DNA of 20,519 bases from Pelotomaculum sp. UBA3103 (GTDB lineage Bacteria > Bacillota > Desulfotomaculia > Desulfotomaculales > Pelotomaculaceae). Where the stretch lies: positions 1 to 20,519 of the forward strand of contig DFAP01000093.1 of the NCBI GenBank assembly GCA_002365855.1. The letters are read 5' to 3'. The position numbers were made by a program, and so were the translations under genes. The notes beneath the pieces were generated by a model, which saw nothing but the letters and a program-made list of their open reading frames with translations, was not told the DNA's origin and made no database searches. Positions within the stretch are counted from its first letter, which is position 1. Every line of letters begins with the position of its first letter. Shown here piece by piece: positions 7,115 to 16,083 of the stretch.

Positions 7115-9595
7115 TTGAAAGAGAAGTATCATTTTGAGGAAGTGGAGAAAAAGTGGCAGGCCTGTTGGGAAAGAGACGATCTGTTTTCCGTTCCCGATTT
7201 TTCCGACCGGCCAAAGTATTACTGCCTGGAAATGTTCCCCTATCCTTCAGGGAAGCTGCACATGGGCCACGTCCGGAATTATTCTATCGGTGATGTTGTC
7301 GCCCGCTTTAAAACTATGCAGGGCTATCATGTGCTTCACCCCATGGGTTGGGACGCGTTCGGCCTGCCGGCGGAAAACGCGGCTATTAAGCATGGTATCC
7401 ACCCGGCTGAATGGACTTTTGAAAACATTAACAATATGCGTGACCAGTTAAAACAGCTGGGCATTAGCTACGATTGGAACAGGGAGTTCGCCACCTGTCA
7501 CCCTGGCTATTACACCTGGACCCAGTGGCTGTTTCTGCAGCTTTTTCACAAGGGACTCGCATACAAAAAGAAGTCGGCGGTCAACTGGTGTCCCGACTGC
7601 GCCACCGTTCTTGCCAATGAGCAGGTGATAGGCGGGTGCTGTGAACGCTGTACGGCACAGGTTGAAAAACGTGAACTGGCCCAGTGGTTTTTTAAAATAA
7701 CTGATTACGCCGAGCGCCTGCTAAAAGACATGGACCTTCTTGAAGGCTGGCCGGAAAAGGTTAAAATCATGCAGAACCACTGGATCGGCCGCAGTGAAGG
7801 CGCTGAGATAGACTTTAAGGTAGATGGCTTTAACGATACCATAACAGTTTATACAACCCGGCCCGATACTGTTTTTGGAGTAACCTACATGGTCCTGGCG
7901 CCGGAGCACCCGCTGGTTGAAAAGCTTATTGCGGGCACTGAAAGGGAATCCGAAATTAGAGAATTTGTGCGCAAGGTGCGTCATTTAAGTGAGATTGACC
8001 GCACTTCCGCTGAGGCGGAGAAGATTGGGCTGCCCACCGGGGCATCCTGCATTAACCCGCTGACAGGGGAAAAAGTTCCCATCCTGGTTGCAAACTATGT
8101 TCTGCTTGAATATGGGACGGGATGTGTTATGGGTGTACCCGCCCACGACCAGCGGGATTTTGAGTTTGCCCGCAAGTACAACTACCAGGTGCGGGTAGTG
8201 ATCCAGCCCCCCGGCCCAGACCTGAATCCTGACACTATGGATGCTGCCTATGAGGAAGAAGGTTGCCTGGTTAATTCGGGGCAGTTTAACGGGATTCCCA
8301 ATACGACAGCTATCAAGAAAATTACCAGTTACCTTGAGCAGGAGGCACTGGGGAGGTTCCGGGTAACCTACAGGCTGAGAGATTGGCTGATATCCCGCCA
8401 GCGGTACTGGGGTGCGCCTATTCCCATAGTATACTGCGACCGGTGCGGTGTGGTCCCGGTCCCCGAGGCCGAGCTGCCTGTGCTGCTGCCCATGGAAGTT
8501 GAATTTAAGCCGACCGGGCAGTCTCCCCTGGCTGAGTGCCCCGATTTCGTTGATGCTGTCTGCCCAGGCTGCGGTGGTTCAGCCAAAAGGGAAACTGATA
8601 CCATGGATACCTTTATGTGCTCATCCTGGTATTATTTCCGGTTTACCAGCCCGAGGGAAAAGGAGGCGCCATGGGATAAAGACAAGGTTGATTACTGGCT
8701 GCCCGTGGACCAATATATCGGCGGTGTCGAGCATGCTATTCTGCACCTGCTGTATTCACGTTTCTTTACCAAGGTTCTCTACGACCTGAACCTTGTCAGC
8801 AACCAGGAACCATTCACCAACCTGCTGACCCAGGGGATGGTACTGAAAGATGGGGCCAAGATGTCAAAATCCAAGGGCAACGTGGTAAGCCCCGAGGATA
8901 TCGTGGCGCGCTACGGCGCGGATACAGCCAGATTATTTATTCTCTTTGCCGCGCCTCCGGAGCGGGACCTGGAGTGGAGCGACCAGGCTGTGGAAGGCTG
9001 TTATCGTTTTCTGAACCGGGTATGGCGGCTTGTGGCGCCTATAAGAGGCACGCTTAATAAATCCTCCCGTTTACCTGCATCCAATCTGGTGGGTATAAAC
9101 CGCGAAATGCGGCGCTTAACTCATAAAACGATAAAAAAAGTCACTGAAGATATCAGTGAACGTTTCAATTTTAACACCTCGGTCAGCGCCATTATGGAGC
9201 TGGTAAACGCTCTATACCAGTACAAGGAAGTTCCGGAAACAGACCGCGAGCCGTCAGTTCTTCGCGAGGCGATAGACGCCCTGCTGCTGCTGCTGGCCCC
9301 CTTTGCCCCTCACATCACCGAGGAATTATGGCAGTCTACCGGCCACGAGGGGAGCATTCACCTGCAGCCGTGGCCCGCATATGATCCGGAAGCTCTGATC
9401 GAAGACGAGGTTACGATCGTGATTCAGATCAACAGCCGGGTGCGTGACCGTTTATTGGTCCCCGCGGGGTTAACAGTCGAGGAGATGCAGGAGAGAGCAA
9501 TGAAGGATCCAAAGGTGCTTAAACTTATTGAAGGCAAGAAGATTGTCAAAATCATTCCAGTTCCGGGGAAACTGGTTAATATAGTGGTAAAATAA
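7115..9595 (+). CDS. leuS: Leucyl-tRNA synthetase
   Basis: 826 aa, full bacterial length. It charges tRNA-Leu. Class I signatures are [12 protein letters not shown] (HIGH-type HMGH at 49-52) and KMSKS at about 582-586. The CP1 editing domain is intact, with [19 protein letters not shown] and [20 protein letters not shown]. Cys pairs WCPDC...CCERC near 155-180 and further CxxC pairs near 440-490 fit zinc-binding inserts. The anticodon-binding domain and the C-terminal tail ending [13 protein letters not shown] are present. The start is TTG 7115 behind AAGGGGG at about 7099-7105. No T-box motif lies in its own 200-base leader, although leuS is a classic T-box target; the nearest T-box is 2 kb upstream. 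Most of the last 50 codons are duplicated at 14062-14217. Confidence 0.98.
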   Translation: MKEKYHFEEVEKKWQACWERDDLFSVPDFSDRPKYYCLEMFPYPSGKLHMGHVRNYSIGDVVARFKTMQGYHVLHPMGWDAFGLPAENAAIKHGIHPAEWTFENINNMRDQLKQLGISYDWNREFATCHPGYYTWTQWLFLQLFHKGLAYKKKSAVNWCPDCATVLANEQVIGGCCERCTAQVEKRELAQWFFKITDYAERLLKDMDLLEGWPEKVKIMQNHWIGRSEGAEIDFKVDGFNDTITVYTTRPDTVFGVTYMVLAPEHPLVEKLIAGTERESEIREFVRKVRHLSEIDRTSAEAEKIGLPTGASCINPLTGEKVPILVANYVLLEYGTGCVMGVPAHDQRDFEFARKYNYQVRVVIQPPGPDLNPDTMDAAYEEEGCLVNSGQFNGIPNTTAIKKITSYLEQEALGRFRVTYRLRDWLISRQRYWGAPIPIVYCDRCGVVPVPEAELPVLLPMEVEFKPTGQSPLAECPDFVDAVCPGCGGSAKRETDTMDTFMCSSWYYFRFTSPREKEAPWDKDKVDYWLPVDQYIGGVEHAILHLLYSRFFTKVLYDLNLVSNQEPFTNLLTQGMVLKDGAKMSKSKGNVVSPEDIVARYGADTARLFILFAAPPERDLEWSDQAVEGCYRFLNRVWRLVAPIRGTLNKSSRLPASNLVGINREMRRLTHKTIKKVTEDISERFNFNTSVSAIMELVNALYQYKEVPETDREPSVLREAIDALLLLLAPFAPHITEELWQSTGHEGSIHLQPWPAYDPEALIEDEVTIVIQINSRVRDRLLVPAGLTVEEMQERAMKDPKVLKLIEGKKIVKIIPVPGKLVNIVVK

Positions 9596-9725
9596 CAGCA
9601 GTCGAAGTTTTATCGGCTGGAAGCGCTCACAGGATATGGCTGTTAAAGCTTTTTAACAAAGGATTGAACAATACGGCTTTGAAAATCATATAATTCTTAT
9701 TAAGCGCTTATCAAATATAAAGGAT

Positions 9726-9779
9726 GCCACGCTGGACACCGGTTAAAAAACTACCGAAGTCTGGCGGTGGCTTTTTTTT
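9726..9779 (+). terminator. Rho-independent terminator after leuS
   Basis: A long hairpin: outer stem GCCAC (9726-9730) / GTGGC (9767-9771), continuing with GCTGGAC/GTCTGGC (with G-U pairs) and an internal CGGT/ACCG hairpin, followed by eight T. The 130 bases between the leuS stop and this hairpin contain no gene that I can see. Confidence 0.88.
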
Positions 9780-9863
9780 GAACTTTTATAAACAGGCATA
9801 AATTGCAAGTCAAGGGGAAATATACATTAACCGGCAAAATTTATAATTAAAGAGGTAATTCCT

Positions 9864-11507
9864 TTGACAAGGTTCGTAAAACCACTCAGAGTCAGATTGT
9901 TTGGCCGTAGAAAAAAAGGTTCAGGACAGGATAACAGCCCCAAGGATCTTCAAAAAGATAAAGTTTTCTCAGATCAGGAACTGCAAAACCTGGGTTTAAG
10001 CCCTGATCTGCAGGCCAACCTGCTGCAGGTCCGGGAGATTTTAAGCGAATGCAGCGATGTGGTCTTTCGCGAGTTTGATTTTGCCCAGGACGAGCGGATC
10101 AAGCTGGCCCTTATTTATGTAGACGGCCTGGTTGATAAAACCCAGGTCAGCGACCAGATTTTGCGCAGCTTGATGCTGGACGCCCCGCTGGTGGAACAGG
10201 GCGGGGAATTTACCAGGGCCCGGGCGTTCATGCTAATCAAAAAGAAGCTTTTGCCCATGCACGATCTTAAGGAAACAAATAACCTGGGCCAGGTTATTGA
10301 CGCCGTGTTGGAAGGTGCCGGTGTTTTGCTGGTGAACGGGCACGCATGCGCAATTATCAACTACTCCAGGGGCTGGGAAGGCCGTAAAGTAGAAGAATCC
10401 CAGACGGAATTGGTGGTAAGGGGTCCCCGGGAGGCTTTTGTCGAGACATTACGGGTTAACACATCTTTGCTCCGCCGCAAAATAAAAAATCCCAACCTGA
10501 AGATTGAAACCATGAAGCTGGGGGAAGTAACTAAAACTGATGTGGCGGTAGTTTACATCAAAGGTATTGTCAACGACAAAATTGTCGCCGAGGTCAAGGA
10601 GCGGTTAAACAGGATCAAGATTGACGCCGTCCTGGAAACAGGGTACATAGAGGAACTGATCGAGGACAGCCCCTGGAGCCCTTTCTGCACTTTGTTACAC
10701 ACCGAGCGGCCCGACAAGGTGGCGGCGAACCTGCTGGAAGGCCGGGTGGCCATACTGGTAGACGGCACTCCCTACGTGTTGACCGCGCCGCTTTTGTTTG
10801 TAGAATCCCTGCAGACTCCGGAGGACTACTACCAGCGTTGGCCGGTCAGCTCGGCGACAAGGCTGTTCCGGCTGTTTACTATCATTGTTTCGCTTTTAGC
10901 GCCTTCAGTGTACGTTGCCATTATTACCTACCACCACGAGATGCTGCCCACGGCTTTGCTCTTAAGTATGGCGGCCCAGCGGGAATTGGTGCCCTTTCCG
11001 GTCTTTGTTGAAGCATTTGCTATGGAATTCACTTTTGAAATCCTCAGGGAAGCCAGCATCCGCCTGCCGCGCCAGGTGGGACAGGCGGTCAGCATCGTGG
11101 GTGCGCTGATCATCGGGGAGGCCGCCGTGCGGGCTGGGCTTGTCGGCGCCGGGACGGTCATCGTGGTGGCCCTGACGGGTATCGCCTCCTTTGCTTATTG
11201 TTACGCCGCCAGCATGTCCATCCGCCTGCTAAGGTTTCCCATATTGGTGCTTGCGGGTATCCTGGGGCTGTACGGGGTGATCTGCGGGGTGTTGTTCATC
11301 CTGGTGCATTTGGCCACCCTGCGCTCATTCGGCGTTCCCTTCCTGTCCCCGGTGGCGCCGCTGAACACAGGCGGTTTGAAAGATACGGTCGTACGGGCGC
11401 CCTGGTGGGCCATGCTGCGCCGCCCCCGGTTGATCGGCATGGCAAACCCGCAGCGGGAGGCAGAGGGACTTAAACCGGCGCCGCCCCCGGCAGGGAGGAA
11501 GCGATGA
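9864..11507 (+). CDS. Spore germination receptor subunit A (GerA/GerKA family)
   Basis: 547 aa. GerA-family A subunits sit in the inner spore membrane and, with the B and C subunits, detect nutrient germinants. The first ~290 residues are soluble and cytoplasmic, with the NPNLKIETMKLGEVTKTDVAV stretch (split here by family convention) and the EDSPWSPFCTLLHTERPDKV region characteristic of the family. The C-terminal half has several hydrophobic helices and the hallmark PFPVFVEAFAMEFTFEILRE segment followed by RLPRQVGQAVSIVGALIIGEA. The tail is Pro-rich and basic. Start TTG 9864 lies behind AGAGGT (9851-9856). It is first in a tight four-gene run. Expression in the forespore under sigma-G would be expected, but I could not identify a convincing sigma-G promoter. 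The germinant specificity cannot be read. Confidence 0.93.
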   Translation: MTRFVKPLRVRLFGRRKKGSGQDNSPKDLQKDKVFSDQELQNLGLSPDLQANLLQVREILSECSDVVFREFDFAQDERIKLALIYVDGLVDKTQVSDQILRSLMLDAPLVEQGGEFTRARAFMLIKKKLLPMHDLKETNNLGQVIDAVLEGAGVLLVNGHACAIINYSRGWEGRKVEESQTELVVRGPREAFVETLRVNTSLLRRKIKNPNLKIETMKLGEVTKTDVAVVYIKGIVNDKIVAEVKERLNRIKIDAVLETGYIEELIEDSPWSPFCTLLHTERPDKVAANLLEGRVAILVDGTPYVLTAPLLFVESLQTPEDYYQRWPVSSATRLFRLFTIIVSLLAPSVYVAIITYHHEMLPTALLLSMAAQRELVPFPVFVEAFAMEFTFEILREASIRLPRQVGQAVSIVGALIIGEAAVRAGLVGAGTVIVVALTGIASFAYCYAASMSIRLLRFPILVLAGILGLYGVICGVLFILVHLATLRSFGVPFLSPVAPLNTGGLKDTVVRAPWWAMLRRPRLIGMANPQREAEGLKPAPPPAGRKR

Positions 11508-11522
11508 AGGTGGTGAGCAAAA

Positions 11523-12620
11523 ATGCTTGAAGGGGGCAAAATTGACAGCAAGCAGGCCATTTTATTAATGGTGGCCATGGTCCTTCCAACGGCCTTCCTT
11601 TCTGTGGCCGCCGTGACCGCCAGCCTGGCCAAACAGGACGGCTGGATCTCAATTTTGCTGGCCACTCTTGGCGCGCTGCTGATCGCCTGGCTGGCGGTAA
11701 GCCTTGGCCTGCGCTTTCCGGAAAAAACCCTGTTCCAGTTTCCGGAGGTTATCCTGGGCAAGTGGCCGGGAAAGGTCGTCGCCTTCCTGTATATCTGGTG
11801 GTATATCCATCTAAACGTTGAAGTCCTCCGGCAGTACGGCTCTTTTCTGGTTGCCGCCTTTATGCCTGAAACACCGATAAGTGTTTTTATGCTGCTGATC
11901 ATGGCTATAGCAGCTTATGCCGTGCGCAACGGCCTGGAGGTATACAGCCGGGTAAATGAACTTATTCTTCCACTCATTTTGGTGTCGGTTGTCATCCTGA
12001 ATATTTTAGCCGCACCCGAAATGAGCATGAAACGGCTGCTGCCGGTTTTTGAACACGGGGCCGTACCTATTATAAAAGGCGCCGTCATGCCCACTGCCTG
12101 GATGGGGGAGATCGTCACTATGGCCGTGCTTATTCCCTACCTGAACAAAGCAAAAGAAGCATACCGGATTGCCATAACGGCCACGCTGATTGCCGGGTTT
12201 TTTATGCTCATTACACAACTTGCCGACGTAGCCATATTTGGTCCGGTCACTGCCGCGTGGCTTTTCCCGGGCCTGGACGCGGCCAGGGTTATTCACCTGG
12301 CCAATTTCCTGGAACGGCTGGAGCCTGTTGTTATGGTCATCTGGGTGGCCGGAGTCATGATAAAAATCAGCGTTTTTTACTGGGCTGCGGCGCTGGGCAG
12401 CGCCCAGTGGCTGGAACTGAAGGACTACAAGCCCCTGGTCCTGCCGGTGGGAGTAATCATTTATGCCCTTTCGATTATGGCTCATGACAGCCTTCTGGAT
12501 TTGTTCGCCTTCCTGGGCATGTTTTGGGGTCCTTACGCCCTGACCTTATTTATTGTAGGTATGCCCCTCCTCTTATTGGTTGTCGCGGTGATCAGGGGAC
12601 AGGGGGGATCGCGACATTGA
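11523..12620 (+). CDS. Spore germination receptor subunit B (GerB family, APC-type permease)
   Basis: 365 aa with about ten hydrophobic segments and no signal peptide. The GerB (endospore permease) family resembles amino-acid transporters and is thought to hold the germinant-binding site of the receptor. The opening KIDSKQAILLMVAMVLPTAF and the WWYIHLNVEVLRQY, RNGLEVYSRVNELILPLI and FEHGAVPIIKGAVMPTAW regions match that family. It follows the A subunit by 15 bases with AAGGTGGTGAG just ahead of ATG 11523, and its last codons overlap the start of the C subunit, so the three are co-translated. Confidence 0.93.
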   Translation: MLEGGKIDSKQAILLMVAMVLPTAFLSVAAVTASLAKQDGWISILLATLGALLIAWLAVSLGLRFPEKTLFQFPEVILGKWPGKVVAFLYIWWYIHLNVEVLRQYGSFLVAAFMPETPISVFMLLIMAIAAYAVRNGLEVYSRVNELILPLILVSVVILNILAAPEMSMKRLLPVFEHGAVPIIKGAVMPTAWMGEIVTMAVLIPYLNKAKEAYRIAITATLIAGFFMLITQLADVAIFGPVTAAWLFPGLDAARVIHLANFLERLEPVVMVIWVAGVMIKISVFYWAAALGSAQWLELKDYKPLVLPVGVIIYALSIMAHDSLLDLFAFLGMFWGPYALTLFIVGMPLLLLVVAVIRGQGGSRH

Positions 12621-13801
12621 GGAAACTGCTGGCCTGTTTAGCTTTATTGATAGTTGTGGCCGGTATCTTTAGCGGCTGCTGGAGCCGCAAAGAAATGAGC
12701 GAACTGGCCATTGTTCTGGGGGCGGGGGTTGACCGAACCCCCGACGGTCAAGTCCGCTTAACTCTACAACTGGCCAGAACCGGCGCTTTAGCCGGCGGCG
12801 GAGAGGGGGGCGGAGGAAGGGGAGCGACCACCTGGGTGGTTTCCGGGACTGGCTCCACTATCCTTGACGCCCAGAGAAAACTGGCGGAGCGGATTTCCCG
12901 ACACATTAACTGGACTCATAACGTAGTTTATATTTTCGGGGAAGAAGCGGCCCGGCACGGAATCCGCCAGTACACGAATTATTATTCCCGTTCGCCGCAG
13001 CCCCGGGAAATCACATGGGTATTGGTGGCCAAAGGGGAGGCCAAAGATATACTGGAAACCATTTCACAACTGGAAAATACTTCGGCGCAGGACATCGGTT
13101 ACCTGGCCAGGGCCAAAACAGGTTTTTCCATTAATTTTAAAGATTTTAAAGTAATGCTGGCCACCAAGGGGAGCAATCCCATCGCCTCCCGGGTTGAAAT
13201 TGTCGAGCGCGGAGTTACCCTGGGGCCGGAGAAGGAGAAATCTGTCGTACATAAGGGCGCTGCGCTTACGGGGACGGCCGTGTTTAGAGAGGAAAAGCTG
13301 GTGGGGTGGCTGGACGAATCGGAAACCAGGGGACTGCTGTGGCTCAGGGGTGAAATATTGAAGGGGGTTATCACCCTCTCCTCTCCGACCGAACCGGGCA
13401 AGGAAATATCCGTGGAGATAATGCGCGGCCATACGGAAGTAGAACCGTATTATGACGGGGAATCGGTATGGTTTGTTGTAAAAATAGTTGTGGAAGGGGA
13501 TTTGCTGGAGCAGCAGTCCTCGGAGGATATTACGGAACGCGACGTGCGAAAGGCCATTGAAGAAGAAATGGCCCGGGAAGTGGAAGAGAAGGCGAGACTC
13601 GCGCTGGATAAGGCCCAGGGGGAATACGGGGTGGACATCTTTGGTTTCGGAATGGCTTTCCACCGGAAGTACCCCAGGGAGTGGGCGGAGTTGGAGGACA
13701 GGTGGGATGAAGTGTTCGCCGGCGCCTATGTTGACTTTGTGTTGGAGTCTCATTTGAGACGAAGCGGTTTATTGGGTAAAAGAGGAAGCGTTAGAGAATA
13801 G
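12617..13801 (+). CDS. Spore germination receptor subunit C lipoprotein (GerC family)
   Basis: 394 aa. GerC proteins are lipoproteins anchored on the outer face of the inner spore membrane and needed for receptor function. The N-terminus is a lipoprotein signal: MRKLL, a hydrophobic core, and lipobox FSGC with Cys21. WSRKEMSELAIVLGAGVDRT is the usual post-lipobox beginning, and the C-terminal domain shows RKAIEEEMAREVEEKARLALDKAQ and a GFGMAFHRKYPREW ending. The start is TTG 12617, overlapping the B subunit stop and preceded by a G-rich ribosome site (about 12601-12608). A longer reading from 12524 would bury the signal sequence and is rejected. A Gly-rich loop (GGGEGGGGRG near residue 58) is an oddity of this copy. 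Confidence 0.93.
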   Translation: MRKLLACLALLIVVAGIFSGCWSRKEMSELAIVLGAGVDRTPDGQVRLTLQLARTGALAGGGEGGGGRGATTWVVSGTGSTILDAQRKLAERISRHINWTHNVVYIFGEEAARHGIRQYTNYYSRSPQPREITWVLVAKGEAKDILETISQLENTSAQDIGYLARAKTGFSINFKDFKVMLATKGSNPIASRVEIVERGVTLGPEKEKSVVHKGAALTGTAVFREEKLVGWLDESETRGLLWLRGEILKGVITLSSPTEPGKEISVEIMRGHTEVEPYYDGESVWFVVKIVVEGDLLEQQSSEDITERDVRKAIEEEMAREVEEKARLALDKAQGEYGVDIFGFGMAFHRKYPREWAELEDRWDEVFAGAYVDFVLESHLRRSGLLGKRGSVRE

Positions 13802-13825
13802 CTTTTTTAGAAGGGGGTGGGCAAG

Positions 13826-14050
13826 GTGTTGATAGTATTGTCGCTGCTTGGTTTTATGCTGATTATCTGGCTTGAGGCGCCTGGCCTGGTCAAAAAGAAA
13901 ATGTGGCGGGAGCTGGTGGCCTTTTCAGTTTTCCTGGCTATCGGCATAGCTCTCTCCATCCCGCAGTTATTAGGAATACGGCCGTTTGAACCCAACGCGC
14001 CGATCGAGGCGTTGTTTAAACCCATGGCGGAGTGGTTGAAAGAGCCATAA
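13826..14050 (+). CDS. Small two-helix membrane protein in the ger operon (D-subunit-like)
   Basis: 74 aa starting at GTG 13826 (ribosome site GAAGGGGGTG at 13810-13819); GTG 13817 is too close to that site. Two hydrophobic helices are visible, at about residues 2-18 and 31-48, separated by the basic stretch KKKMWRE, with a hydrophilic C-terminal tail. Some Bacillus ger operons encode a D subunit of about this size with two membrane helices that modulates the receptor; size, topology and position fit, but I see no diagnostic motif, so this is inference. The gene lies 24 bases after the C subunit and immediately before the leuS remnant. Confidence 0.7.
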   Translation: MLIVLSLLGFMLIIWLEAPGLVKKKMWRELVAFSVFLAIGIALSIPQLLGIRPFEPNAPIEALFKPMAEWLKEP

Positions 14051-14061
14051 AGTGGATGTGG

Positions 14062-14217
14062 GACGTGAGAGCAATAGTGACCAGGCTGGTCCCGGCCGGA
14101 TTAAGCGCAGGGGAAATGCTGGAGAGGATAATGGCTCCAAAGGTGTTAAAGCTTATTGAATACAAAAGGATCGTCAAAGTCATCCCCGTGCCGGGCAAAC
14201 TGGTCAATATTGTCGTT
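14062..14217 (+). pseudogene. Remnant of a second leuS 3' end
   Basis: This stretch translates to a copy of the LeuS C-terminus. From LVPAGL onward, 35 of 44 aligned residues match LeuS by my hand count with one single-codon gap, including [11 protein letters not shown] and [12 protein letters not shown]. Homology begins just after the small membrane protein gene and ends at the LeuS penultimate residue; the LeuS stop codon is missing, so the frame runs on to 14301. Many third-position differences show that the copy is old or came from a divergent leuS. No anticodon-binding or catalytic domain is present, so it cannot be a functional synthetase. An 89-codon open frame (14032-14301) spans it, but I regard it as a relic. 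Confidence 0.88.
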
Positions 14218-14319
14218 TTAGTAAAAAATCTTATAAGGCGGGCTTTACACAGGATGTCCTGGGTAATGCTCTTTTTTTATGCTTTGACAGCTAAATATTA
14301 ACGGAAAACGACAAATAAA

Positions 14320-14355
14320 GACAATTTTTTACGAAGGTAACTTCCGGCTATTGTC
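14320..14355 (+). promoter_or_regulatory. Nested inverted repeat ahead of the histidine kinase gene
   Basis: Outer arms GACAAT (14320-14325) and ATTGTC (14350-14355) enclose an inner GAAG-GTAA-CTTC hairpin (14333-14344) closed by a GNRA-type loop. It may be an operator or a structured 5' untranslated region. Nothing in the sequence tells which; confidence is low. Confidence 0.35.
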
Positions 14356-14396
14356 AAATAAGAACTTACTTTTCAATTTTGGGGGTTTGTTAGGAA

Positions 14397-16040
14397 ATGG
14401 AGGAACAAAAAATTATCCAGGAACAGCTTATAAACGAACTGGCGGAAATGCGGCGGCAAGTTGCGGAATTGAAACCGATAATAGAAGAAATTAAGAAACA
14501 ATCTGTAGAGTATGATAGTAACTGCCGTAAGCTGGCAGAGATGTCATTGGAAAACGAGAGGTATAAGCTATTATTAATAAAAGAAAATTTACAAGCTTCT
14601 CACCGCCAGCTTCAGGGGGTAATTGAGTTTCTGCCGGACGCCACTTTCGTAATCAATAATGAAAAAGAAGTAATTGCCTGGAACAGGGCCATTGAAGATA
14701 TGACTGGAGTCCGTAAGGAAGATATCCTTGGACTGGGTGATTATGCTTACAGTATCCCTTTTTACGGTAAGCCGAGACCTATTTTGATTGATTTAATATT
14801 CAATGAAAACGAAGAAATAAGTACTACTTATGGGAACCTGGAGAAAAAGGGGAATACAATTTGTGGTGAAAGTTTTACGCCAGCCCTCTTCGAAGGCAGG
14901 GGAGCTTACCTATGGGGTACAGCCTCACGCCTCTATGATAATGATGGCAACATGACCGGGGCCATCGAATCCATTCGTGATATATCCGATCGCCAGCAGG
15001 CAGAGGAAGCGCTCCGGCTGTCGGAGGAACGGTTCTACACTGCTTTCAATGCCAGCCCTGCCCTGATGGCTATTAATTCATTGTCAGACGGAAAGTATAT
15101 TGACGTAAACAGCAATTTTCTGCGTAGTACCGGTTACAACCGTAAGGAAGTAATAGGCAGCGAGGTAAAAGGGCTCAAAATTTGGCCAGATAAGGATCAA
15201 TATATGTGCATAAAAAAAATGATTATTAAAAGTAAAAATGTCCATAACAAGGAGATCAGCTACCTGACAAAAACAGGCGATGTGCGTACCGGGCTTTTTT
15301 CGGCGGAGATTATTAATATCAGCGGCAAGAGATGTATATTGAGCACAGTGAATGACATTACCGAACGCAGGAAACTGGAAAAAGAGATGGCCCGGCTTGA
15401 CCGCCTGCACCTGGTGGGAGAAATGGCTGCGGGTATCGGGCACGAGATAAGAAACCCGATGACCACGGTACGCGGCTTTCTGCAGTTGCTCGGGAGCAAG
15501 GGTGAGTATACTAATCACCGGGAATATTTCGATGTGATGATTGAAGAACTGGACAGGGCCAATTTAATTATTAAGGAATTCCTTTCTCTTGCAAAAAACA
15601 AAATGGTGGATTTGAAAGAAGAGAATTTAAATTCAATAATAAAAAGCCTGTTTCCGCTGATTAACGCAGATGCCATTGTGCTTGACAAATATGTTAAGCT
15701 TGAGCTGGAGGAAGTGAAAGATCTGCTTCTGGACGAGAAAGAGATCTGCCAGCTGATCTTAAACCTCGTGCGAAACGGGTTGGAAGCCATGTCTGCAGGT
15801 GGATATCTAACAATTAAAACATTTCAGGAAAACGAAGATGTCGTTCTGGTGGTGCAGGACGAAGGTACGGGTATCGCTCCCGAAGCGCTTGAGAAGATCG
15901 GCAACCCATTCTTCACCACCAAAGAAAATGGCACAGGCCCTGGCCTGGCGATATGCTACAGCATTGCGGACCGTCATAATGCCAGGATTGAAGTGGATAC
16001 CGGGCCAAGCGGGACCACCTTTTACACCAGATTCGCCTAA
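14397..16040 (+). CDS. Soluble PAS-PAS sensor histidine kinase (sporulation-kinase-like)
   Basis: 547 aa with no membrane segment, so probably cytoplasmic. Order: N-terminal coiled coil (about 1-65, rich in E/K/Q/L), PAS domain 1 (about 70-195, LPDATFVINNEKEVIAWNRA), PAS domain 2 (about 205-320, SEERFYTAFNASPALMAI), a HisKA helix with H-box GEMAAGIGHEIRNPMTTVRG (His349), and HATPase with N box LILNLVRNGLEAM, G1 DEGTGIAPE and F/G2 region FFTTKENGTGPGLAICYSI. The layout resembles the kinases that feed Spo0F. There is no adjacent response regulator, the orphan arrangement typical of sporulation kinases, and Spo0B-like and ger genes are nearby. The G2 box has GPGLA where GLGLA is usual. The ATG 14397 start has AGGA very close; a G-run at 14381 may help. 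Signal unknown. Confidence 0.9.
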   Translation: MEEQKIIQEQLINELAEMRRQVAELKPIIEEIKKQSVEYDSNCRKLAEMSLENERYKLLLIKENLQASHRQLQGVIEFLPDATFVINNEKEVIAWNRAIEDMTGVRKEDILGLGDYAYSIPFYGKPRPILIDLIFNENEEISTTYGNLEKKGNTICGESFTPALFEGRGAYLWGTASRLYDNDGNMTGAIESIRDISDRQQAEEALRLSEERFYTAFNASPALMAINSLSDGKYIDVNSNFLRSTGYNRKEVIGSEVKGLKIWPDKDQYMCIKKMIIKSKNVHNKEISYLTKTGDVRTGLFSAEIINISGKRCILSTVNDITERRKLEKEMARLDRLHLVGEMAAGIGHEIRNPMTTVRGFLQLLGSKGEYTNHREYFDVMIEELDRANLIIKEFLSLAKNKMVDLKEENLNSIIKSLFPLINADAIVLDKYVKLELEEVKDLLLDEKEICQLILNLVRNGLEAMSAGGYLTIKTFQENEDVVLVVQDEGTGIAPEALEKIGNPFFTTKENGTGPGLAICYSIADRHNARIEVDTGPSGTTFYTRFA

Positions 16041-16069
16041 TGAGACAAAGGGACGGTTATCTTGTCTCA
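16041..16069. repeat. Palindromic REP-like element between convergent genes
   Basis: Perfect 8-bp arms TGAGACAA (16041-16048) and TTGTCTCA (16062-16069) around a 13-base loop containing GGGACGGTT. It starts right after the histidine kinase stop and lies 14 bases from the end of the opposing activator gene. I recall very similar GAGACAA...GGGACGGTT palindromes dispersed in Peptococcaceae and other genomes, where such elements are moved by REP-associated tyrosine transposases; that link is from memory. It could also act as a bidirectional transcript end, although no T-run follows on either strand. Confidence 0.65.
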
Positions 16070-16083
16070 GCACCGTTTCTTAA

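Noticed and set aside
9664..9694. TTGAAC and TATAAT as a promoter for the ger operon.
   Set aside because: The spacing is 19 bases and the leuS terminator lies downstream of it, so it would not reach the ger genes efficiently; a ger operon is also expected to use sigma-G.
11201..11902. A 233-codon minus-strand frame across the ger A/B junction, and a similar one at 13064-13753.
   Set aside because: Both are opposite strongly supported ger genes, with low-complexity translations and no recognisable motif.
12524..12616. Upstream extension of the ger C subunit.
   Set aside because: It overlaps the B subunit extensively and would place the lipoprotein signal peptide internally.
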